A program made the translations under genes and the position numbers. The notes under the pieces are model-generated. The model was not told the origin of the DNA and searched no databases. It saw only the letters and a program-made list of their open reading frames with translations. Shown in pieces: positions 55,716 through 64,000 of a stretch of 64,000 nt of DNA (positions within the stretch are counted from its first letter, which is position 1; each line of letters starts with the position of its first letter). The DNA comes from Epinephelus fuscoguttatus (taxonomy: Eukaryota > Chordata > Actinopteri > Perciformes > Serranidae), in assembly GCF_011397635.1 (NCBI RefSeq), contig NC_064753.1, forward strand, positions 28,358,322-28,422,321, written 5' to 3'.

Positions 55716-58700
55716 ATGTCTGACAGCAATGACAGTAAGTGTTACAGTTACTTTGTTCCTTTATAAAAGTATCAAACAGATATTTACAGTGTATCGTCTT
55801 TCTTTACATCAACTTCTGCCCCTCTCTGCATGTTCAGTGTGGGAGTCAGCTGGCAGTGGGACAAGGGATGTGCTCGAGGACAATAAAGACACAAGTGGAT
55901 TCTCTGAACATGAACTCCTGGACATCATGTATAATGCATGTAACACCTCCAGCACAGGTACTCAGGCCTATGATTGATGATTGATTTTACCACAAATATA
56001 CTGAAATAATCACATGATCTGTGAGAAACTGTCTCGCTCGTCTTCAGGGGAAGTGTTGGCCTCCACCATCGTGCAGTACCTGCAGACCATGACGGCTCAG
56101 AGTTCGGGGCAGGACAGACTGACTGCCCTGCGACGGCTGCTCGACCCGGATTGTCAGGACCCTCATGTGAGCAGAGAGATTTTCCACTCCACCATGAGAG
56201 AGTGGATCGCACAGTGCAGCCAGGACAGGTGAAGCAAAACTGCAGGAGGGAAACTGATTACCCTTAATCTGGCATGAAGTGTGTAGCTACATTAAAGAAG
56301 TACTTAAGTGTTATATTCAATGCTTCTAAAGTTGATTTAGCAAACACCTTTATATTAAGTGGCTGCCTTTACACTGCTTAAAGGTAGTCGGCTAAATTTA
56401 TTCCACTGTGCTCAAATATCAGCAGTCTTGAATGGCTAAAAAGCATCATATTAAATTACAAAATGTGGTGTTAAATGCAGTAAACCAGTACATCTCTTAA
56501 AGAGCAGGACTTTTTCATCACTCTGGGGAATAAAAGAAGCCATGGTCATGTTCTTTTTAGCTGGATGTCAGTGTGCAATATGGATTTCCAACCATCAAGT
56601 CTGTATTTGATATCCATGTCACTTGGTGACACGGCACAGTGTTAACATTGTCACCTCACTGTAAGAGGGTTTCTGGTTCGAACCCAGGGTGGGGAGTTCA
56701 GGATTTGCATCTTCTCCCTATGTCAATGTGGTTTGTGCCCGGATACTCTAGCTTCTTCCCACAGTCCAAAGACATGCAGGTTAATTGGTGACTGTCCTCA
56801 ACGAGTGCACGTCTCAAGCCCGTTGTAGGTGGAAGGTTCCAGACGTAAAAGCAGATTCACTGAGGTGATATGCCAAACAAGAGTGAATCTGTGGTTGGCT
56901 TTTATTTTTATTTTTGCTGGCAAGCATGTTCACAAACAATCCCTGGAAATCCTGCGTAGTATACCTTTAATGCTTCTTTCATTACTGCTTTTCAGGCAGC
57001 AACAAGGTAAATTATTCCTAGAAATGAAAGAAGGGATGATGTCCTGCAAGAAACTCATTTACTTAGATTTAATTAAATTCAATAAAACTATTGTTTTTAA
57101 TGTTTATTTTCATTTTACAAACACAGTGGGTTATTTCCATTTAAATCATTCGGTTTCCAGTGAGTGTATGGTTGATTTATTTATCAGCTTTTTCTATGAG
57201 TTGTGGGAACTAACCCACTGACTCTTTCTGTGTTTTAGCTCTGATGTGGACGACAGTCATGTATCTTGCCCTGACTCTTCTAAAGTGCCTGTAAATGGTA
57301 GGCTGTGACTATTTTACTCAGACTTCAGACAAAAGTCTAAATCACATCAGATTCATGGATTCACTAAACCACATTTCCTTTCAGGGCTGGATTTCTCAGC
57401 TTCACAAAGCAAAGCTGCCTCTTCAGAGAGCCACCAGTGTTCCTGGTCAGTCATTTCACCCCTTTAATCACTGCATGTGTTTACCGTCTCTAATCAATGT
57501 GTTTTCATACTTACACACCACTAACTGTTTGTTTGGCTCCAGTGATGGAAAAGACCTGTTAGGCACAGTGGCTGAACTGAAGCACGCTCACCGCAAGCTG
57601 AGCGAGCAGAACAGCAGCCTGCTGAGGACGGTGGCTCAGTGTGAGGACGCAAACCTGCAGCTCACTCTGGAGGTCACAGAGCTGCGAGCAAAGCTGGCGA
57701 GGTGAAGGGTTGACCAGTTTCTTCCTTATTTATCATCCAGTCACTGTACGTAGGATTATACTGTAACTAAGGATTATCTTAACTCACAGTCCTCATAAAA
57801 GCACATCATTGTCATCATTAAATTCATTATTTCCTGTGTCACTTCAGAGTAAACGTCCAACACAAAATATAACTTGTAATCTGTAAGAAAATAAAACACA
57901 TTTAATATTTAAAAAGGAGCAGAGTTCAGGGAGTATAAAGGTCAACATCATACATCACAGTAAGCAACCAACTTCAATACAGCCTGATTCAGATCACATA
58001 CAAGTGACACGTCTGTATCACATCACCTCACACACATCTTTTACCTGCCAGTAGCTGCAGATAATGAGAATGTTATCAGAGTTAGAAGCTTGAATTGAAA
58101 AAGTGAAAAGGTATGTTTGTAAGTTGTTGATGGAAATTGAGATTGACTGTAAGAAACATGTTTAAGAAGGAGTAAACTAATAAATAAGTGTTTATTTGAC
58201 CTGAGGGAAGCATGAGACCAATTTGCTTAATTTGCAGTCAAACAGGGGCCGCTAGCTGAAGCCAGCAGAATAATTTAAAAATCAATCAGATTAGCATTTT
58301 CTACTATGAATGCAGTGAACAATTTGTAGCACAGCAAACTCCCAAATAAGCAGAGATCAGCATCTGTGCCTGGCCATCACATAATATTAATATAATAATA
58401 GTTGTGTTTATATAGCACCTTTAAAAACCAGAGTTTACAAAGTTCTTTGACAGACAAAACAAAAGCAGAATCAGGATATTCAGAAGGCAATATAGCAACA
58501 GAGAGCCAGACAGTCCAACAAAACATGAGTAAGACAAAACTAAGGTAAAGTTGGGATAAAGTTAAAACAAAGACAAAAAATGCAAAATGCAAGACACAAA
58601 ATGTCAGAACAAATTAATACAAATAAAATGAATAAAAGTAGTGAAAGCAAAAAAAGAAAAGAAATAGTAATAATAATTGCAAGTTTAGAAAAACAATTTA

Positions 58701-61700
58701 AAAGAAGTCACTGATTCGGTAAGCCTGATCTTCTCATTCAGGTCATTCCAAAGCAACAGGGCCATGATTGCAGGAGCTACCTGCAGGAGGCAGGACTATA
58801 TGTGTTTGGAATGTTATTATTTGTACCTGGAGTTTATAGAACTCAAACGTTAAATTTCAAGTCAAGCAAATTTTAATTCTGTAGCATGTTTAAAACAACA
58901 TGAGCTGACCAAAATGCTCTCCAAACATGCATAGAACATGTCAACTGAGCAGACAAGGAAAGCACGCATTATATGCAGATGTGATGTGATAGGACAGGTT
59001 GTTCCACAGACAGGGGCCCATGACTGAGATCCAATCCATGAAGTGCTTTGTAGACAAATAATAAAGTCTTAAAATGAACTCTGAAACTGAAACGGTTCGA
59101 GTGATTGAGTCATGTGATTGAGTCATTTATCATATTTTATGTTATTTGGTTTATTTTATTCTACCTTCATTGGTGACATTCATTCATTCATGGAGTCATT
59201 CATGAATCTTTCAAACAACAGCTGTCTCTCACATGATTCCTACAATATAGAGAGAGTTTCTTTATTAAAGAATACTGCACTATAGCCCCTCAGGTAGTGT
59301 GGCTCAAGCCTCACTCTTCCATGATTTGAGATTACAGTGCTAACAGATTAAAATCTCTGATCTTACTCATGTTTTTTGGCCGTGGGTAGAGGTGAATAAA
59401 ACAATAAGTTCTGATGTTTCTGTGGTGTGTGCAGTGCTCAGCGGTCAGCAGTGAGAGCCAGATCTCTGACAGAAGAACTGGAGGAGACCCGTCGGGCGTT
59501 TAAAGAGGCCCAGGAGAGAGCCAGCCGCACCCAGACCAGCTGCACCAAACTGGTACACCACACGCTGACTGTCCTCCCAGTGAAGCCATACTCTGAGATC
59601 AATGTATATTTTATGGCACCTATTTGCATGTAAACCTTTTTTGTTTTTAGAGTAATGAGGTTGAATGCCTGAAGGTTCACATTAGGAGGCTTGAAGATAA
59701 GGTAATGTAGATCTTATATTTAAGTCCAAATGTATGAACTTTCCTTCAGAAAACTAACTTGTGTTTTTTTTCTTTGTGTGGACACAGAATGAAAAACTCA
59801 CCTTTGAAAGGACGTGCTCTGAAGATAGCATCAACAAACTGAGAAAAGTAAACGCTGAGTTGAGGGTAGGGACAGATCAATAAAACACTCTTGTGTTTGT
59901 CTCTGCGTTATGATGTTTGAACAGAGAGCTAAACATCTGAACGTTTACAGGCCGGACTCGAGGAAACCCTGGTTATGTTGACGCTGAGAGACAGAGAAAT
60001 CACAAAGGTTGGTCTATCTGTGTATTTTCATCTGAAAAAAATGTCAATCTATATTTCTTATTTTGTCTCTTAACTTTACTTTGATATGTTCCCGTTTAGA
60101 AAGACATTCTTATGGATAAGATGAAGAACTCTCATGTGGAGAATCACAACATGATTGAGGTACGTTTTTGACACAAAGCAGAGACAACACTTTGAATTTG
60201 AAAGAAGTTTATTTTTTTAAGCAATAGAATCAAAGTATTTCACTGCTGGAAAGACAGTGTTTGCATAAGAATTGGCTGTGGTGTAAAAAGATGCAGATAC
60301 TTTTGAAATTGGGCTGTGGCATTTGCTTTAGCTGAAGAGGTAGAAAATATACAACTACCAGGTTGCACTGCACTGCATCACGCGGATGATGTAATGTGAG
60401 TTTAGCAGTTTTTTAACAGGAAGCAATATGACAGCCAGCTGGTAACAATCAATCTTGAATTACAGTTAAACTGTAAGCTAAAATATGTTTCTGAGAACAT
60501 TTTAGGCGAGAAAATAGGCATTGTAGTCACAGGATCTTGTTTCATACTGTATCAGCCTCTGTTTTTCCGATACAGGAAACAGTATGGCACCAACGTTGTG
60601 TTCACAAATTCTCATGTTACAGTCAAACAGTGCATTAAAATATGTTTCTGAAGACATTTAAGGTGATAAATAGGCAGTACTGTAATATAATCTTGGCTTA
60701 TATTTAATCAGCGCTGCCTAGTTATGCTGTTTGATTGGGGATTGGTCTGTGTTTAAGAGAAAGAGGCGAGAGGGGTGGGTCTTTGTATCCACGGTGGCAG
60801 GCAAATGAAAATGCGGGAGCACAATCTGTAGTTTGAGCAACAGCCAGAGATGAGCAGGGAGATCTAGATGTTGGTAAGATGGAGGAAAGTTAACCACATT
60901 GTTGTGATACAGAGCTGGATGAAATTCGGCACAGTATCCCCTTAAGTGGATCTTACTTGATTTCTCATAATATAGAGTTATGCAGGTACTTTACATCATG
61001 TAAAATCATGAAAACAAACAAATTCTAAATGTGATGTGATGCAAACATTAATGTCAGTCATTTCAAAGTGATGACTGAAGTATTACAACAATCAGCGAAT
61101 ATTTCAACCTCAGAATATGTAACGATAAAACTGACTATTTGAAGTATCTTGCATGTATTTATATTTTATTAAATGGTGTTGAAAGGTGGTTTAACTACCA
61201 CGTAAACTGTGTTGTGGTGTTGCAGGGTCTGCAGTCGGAACTGGCAAGGTTACAGGAACATTCACAACAAGCTCTTTTGAGGTACTTCCAACTGTGTCCA
61301 CATCGAAATTTCTTCTATGTAACTACACTAAATCACTTATTCACACCTATTTTCCTTGTTTGACAAAGACGCATGATGTTGAGCAGTGGAAACAGAACTG
61401 TGCATTAGCAGGATGTCTACAGGTCCTTAAAAAGTCTTGAAATGTCTTAAAGTACGTTTTCTTAATATAAGGCCTTACGTTGTCTTAAATTCAAATTTGA
61501 TGGGTCTTAAATATTTTCGGTCACATTACCGTGAAAATTTCTCCAGCCTGACAGACACACACATATATATATCTATAATGTGTATTCCCCTTGCAGGTTT
61601 GGTCTTAATGTTCATATAAGGTGATATTAAAAAGGTCTTAAAAAGCTTAAATGTAACTTGGTTATGTCTATAGACAATCTGATTAGCATCTAAGACACGT

Positions 61701-64000
61701 CAGCTCACATAGTTTTGTAAAAACCTGAGATATTGTACTGTTTTGAAGAAAAAAAGAGTTTAAGAAAATAAAATTTAGAGAGAATTTCAGCACAATAGGC
61801 CTTTTACACAGCCGAGAAGTGGACTTGTTATTGTAGGAAAAGCACTGGTGTTATGCATGAAATTAATTCAACTGTCCCAGTAAACCATGACAGTGTGAGA
61901 GAGAACCAGCATGCACAATAGCAGCTAAATGTAATTCAGCTACCTTCAATTTTATCATTTACTTCTGTGCTTTTCCTGTCAGTGAAATGGATCTATTGCA
62001 TGTTAATTGTACAATAATTAAATGTGAGTTTTCAGCTAATACATAGTGAGTTGGAGTTTTTCTTCTTTCTGTTCCTGGCAGGTACGACAGACACTGTATC
62101 AGCCCTCAGAATATCTACAGTCGAGATCCTCCAAACCACCGCTCTCTGCAGAGCGAAATGCAGGATATGCAGCAGGTCGGAGGCGCTCGCTGTCTGCAGG
62201 TTACCTTCTCATGGTGCTGATCTCCTGTTATATGTTGACTGTCACGGCTCTGCCCTTTGTGTCTGCAGCAGCATCACAGAGCTCTGGACGACATCAGCCT
62301 CCCATCCCTGCAGACACACAGTGATGATATTCAGAGTATCATCCAGAGGATCAAGTCTACAGAAATCACTCATCTACTGCATAATAAGTATCCAGAGAGG
62401 GTGAGGAGAGTCAGTAAATATGATGATTGTTAAATAAAGTGAAATGTATGTGGATAAATTTGTCCTATCTCTTTTGTGTCTTCTCACATGCAGGACTCTG
62501 CTCCTGTAGAGACACAGGAGAGGCCTGTTCCTCACCGCCAGCAGCAACAGGCAAGCATCAAGCAGCAGCTTGTCAATGTGTATGTGAGTTTTTTACCTTG
62601 CTTTCTCCTGTTATGGTAACAGGCTGAATTTGGTTGATGTTAGCCTCTCTAGTTCTGAGAACCTTTCTCCGGGTGTCTGGTTTTAACAATGAATTTATGG
62701 GCATCTCCATTACGCAACAGATAGGATTTACTATCTACTGTGTGTTAGACCCTCAGGCATAAGTGCAGTTTTAGTACCCCTTGGTAACTACAGACATAAC
62801 AGTGTGTAGAGAAGATGTTTATAAAGCTGCCATGGTGGTTTCAGGCTGCAGGAGCTGGAGCTGCACAAGTGTGTGTGGGAGGAGAAAGGGGAGAAGGTGG
62901 AGGAGCGGTGGAGAGCCTGGGAGAAGGAGCAAAAGCAAAGCCAGACTGGGAGCCAGACTCCCAACCAAGAGGCCAAGAAGGTGGCTGTGGTGAACTGGTG
63001 GAAAGCCCGCAGCGTGGAGGGGGCTAAGGCCCGGACAAAAGAAATTCAGTCAGGTCAGGAGCTCTCAGACACACAAGTAAAGCTCCAGCAAGCAGAGCAG
63101 ACCATCACTGATATGAGGGAACAGGTCTGCCTCCTGCAAGCCTCTCTCAGATCTGCACAGGTTTGTGTTGCCGAGCAAAAGAGCAGCAGTCTTCACATCG
63201 ACCAGGGAACCAACACAGAAAGAGAGGAACCAGACAGAGCTGTGGAGAAGGTTGTGAAGGATCAGAGGGATGCTGCAGTGGCCACGGAGAGTACAGGAGG
63301 AGCCACCGCAGAGCAGGAGCAAACCCAGCTTCGGGTGACCGCAGACGGCCTCCTAGAGACCCTCAGAAGGATGGAGGTGATGGTTAACAGCGCCCTGGAG
63401 ACTGCCGAGCTGGTGAGAGAGAGCGAGCAGAGAGTGAGCCAGGTGAGAGTGAGGATGGAGAGCATCACTCAGAGGGTGGAGGAGGCTCTGGACCGAGCAG
63501 CCAACACTGACGAGCAGCTGAACGTTATGGAGGCCAGGATCACAGAACAAGCTCCAACTCAGGTTTGTCTGTGTTTAAAAAAATCAGTGTTTGCTTTTTG
63601 ATAAAGTGACAGTTTTCAATGATCTTGCTTTTAAAAGGTCACAGTGGTTAAAGTAAGAAGTATGTTTCTTTGCTAAAAGTTATGTTGGAACATGTTCAAG
63701 TATAGCTTTAATTAAGTAAATTTCACATACAGTAACACAGAGAAGTTAATATTAGCAGCAGAAAATTGTCATTTAAAATTAAATGTATATCTGTAATTCC
63801 AGAATCGTCAGGTCAGTATTTAAAAACATGAATACCAGTGAACTATTTTCACGATTTTAACTTATAATGTGATCCAGATTTAATCTCAAATGGCTCCATG
63901 GAGACGTTTTTATTATAAGGGATTTATTTCATCATACAGAGCTCAAACACTCCTGCGGGAACAAAACCTGTCAGAATAAATCACGCTGGTATTAATGGTT
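55716..64000 (+). CDS. irag1: IRAG1/LRMP-type coiled-coil membrane-associated protein, KASH5-like N-terminus (3' partial)
   Basis: Exons: 55716-55734, 55838-55957, 56048-56228, 57239-57297, 57385-57445, 57543-57701, 59435-59552, 59651-59701, 59788-59865, 59951-60007, 60100-60159, 61226-61281, 62082-62175, 62272-62400, 62494-62579, 62845-63562, and probably 63940 onward. The first sixteen join in frame to 682 codons. The start chosen, MSDSNDMWESAGSG, gives the only clean join to the next exon. Residues ~28-107 form a degenerate EF-hand domain (FSEHELLDIMYNACNTSSTG; MREWIAQC) like that of KASH5. Residues ~148-340 are heptad-rich coiled coil (LLGTVAELKHAHRKLSEQN). ~440-682 is a charged helical region. 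The expected C-terminal membrane anchor lies beyond the window. Family members tether IP3 receptors or link nuclei and centrosomes. The name irag1 rests on synteny with ctr9; lrmp-like is the alternative. Confidence 0.65.
56628..56840 (+). repeat. SINE-like repeat in irag1-like intron
   Basis: It carries a tRNA-like B box 'ggttcgaaccc', then 'cccacagtccaaagacatgc' and 'aggttaattggtgact'. Plus-orientation copy of the family at 29,045-29,360. Confidence 0.65.
58385..59110. repeat. Dispersed fish repeat in irag1-like intron
   Basis: 'tttatatagcacctttaaaa', 'ttacaaagttctttgacag', 'gttccacagacaggggccc' and 'tgaagtgctttgtagacaaa' are blocks of a widespread teleost repeat. It occupies much of the 1.7 kb intron between 57,701 and 59,435. 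Confidence 0.5.
60430..60930 (+). repeat. Dispersed repeat family E in irag1-like intron
   Basis: Two related units begin 'ttacagttaaactgtaagct' (60,460) and 'ttacagtcaaacagtgcatt' (60,620). Each is followed by 'aaaatatgtttctga' and 'aataggca'. The family is shared with 24,105-24,545. Confidence 0.5.
61405..61690 (+). repeat. Dispersed repeat in irag1-like intron
   Basis: 'ctacaggtccttaaaaagtc', then repeated 'gtcttaaa' motifs through to 'aaaaaggtcttaaaaagct'. It looks like a common fish repeat. Confidence 0.45.

Noticed and set aside
62873-63601. Treating the 242-codon open stretch as a separate gene
   Set aside because: It is the large exon of the irag1-like gene. Acceptor at 62,844, donor at 63,563 and continuous frame with earlier exons show this.
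55716-64000. Calling the third gene KASH5 outright
   Set aside because: The N-terminus fits KASH5, but the length, the extended second half and the position beside ctr9 fit the IRAG1/LRMP family better. The deciding C-terminus is outside the window.

Overview
The window is eukaryotic DNA from a ray-finned (teleost) fish, most likely a spiny-rayed/perciform-type lineage. The signs are long AT-rich intergenic DNA, GT-AG introns, dense CA/GT microsatellites, and tRNA-derived SINEs, Tc1-type and L2/Rex-type fragments of the kinds common in percomorph genomes. No bacterial operon, rRNA gene or CRISPR array was seen.

Layout. (1) 1-34,260 holds no gene I can support. It is intergenic DNA with many transposable-element copies: a ~600 bp inverted-repeat family (three copies), a ~500 bp family (four copies), a 432 bp TIR element with 5-bp flanking duplications, a Helitron-like 5' end, two tRNA-like SINE families, an L2/Rex-type LINE 3' end, and a 2.1 kb fold-back element at 20,189-22,275. 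(2) 34,270-43,395, plus strand: eif4g2 (DAP5/NAT1/p97), complete, 20 coding exons, 890 codons, with the conserved non-AUG GUG start. (3) 43,931-44,748: a Tc1/mariner-type fragment in the short tail-to-tail gap. (4) 45,177-54,367, minus strand: ctr9 (PAF1 complex subunit), complete, 23 coding exons, 1,169 codons, with one probable GC-AG intron. (5) 55,716 to the window end, plus strand: a large coiled-coil gene, 5' complete and 3' cut by the window edge. Its N-terminal degenerate EF-hand domain and coiled coil resemble KASH5/LRMP proteins, and its position matches IRAG1 (MRVI1).

The three genes keep the vertebrate order and orientation known from human 11p15 (IRAG1 and CTR9 head to head, CTR9 and EIF4G2 tail to tail). 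They do not form a pathway: eif4g2 acts in cap-independent translation, ctr9 in transcription elongation and histone modification, and the irag1-like protein probably at ER/nuclear-envelope membranes. The least ordinary sequence is the 2.1 kb fold-back element, whose arms carry arrays of TAAATC/TAAATG-type hexamers and which is flanked by a 7-bp repeat. No clearly new gene system was found. All exon coordinates were read by hand from splice signals and reading frame and were not checked by computation.
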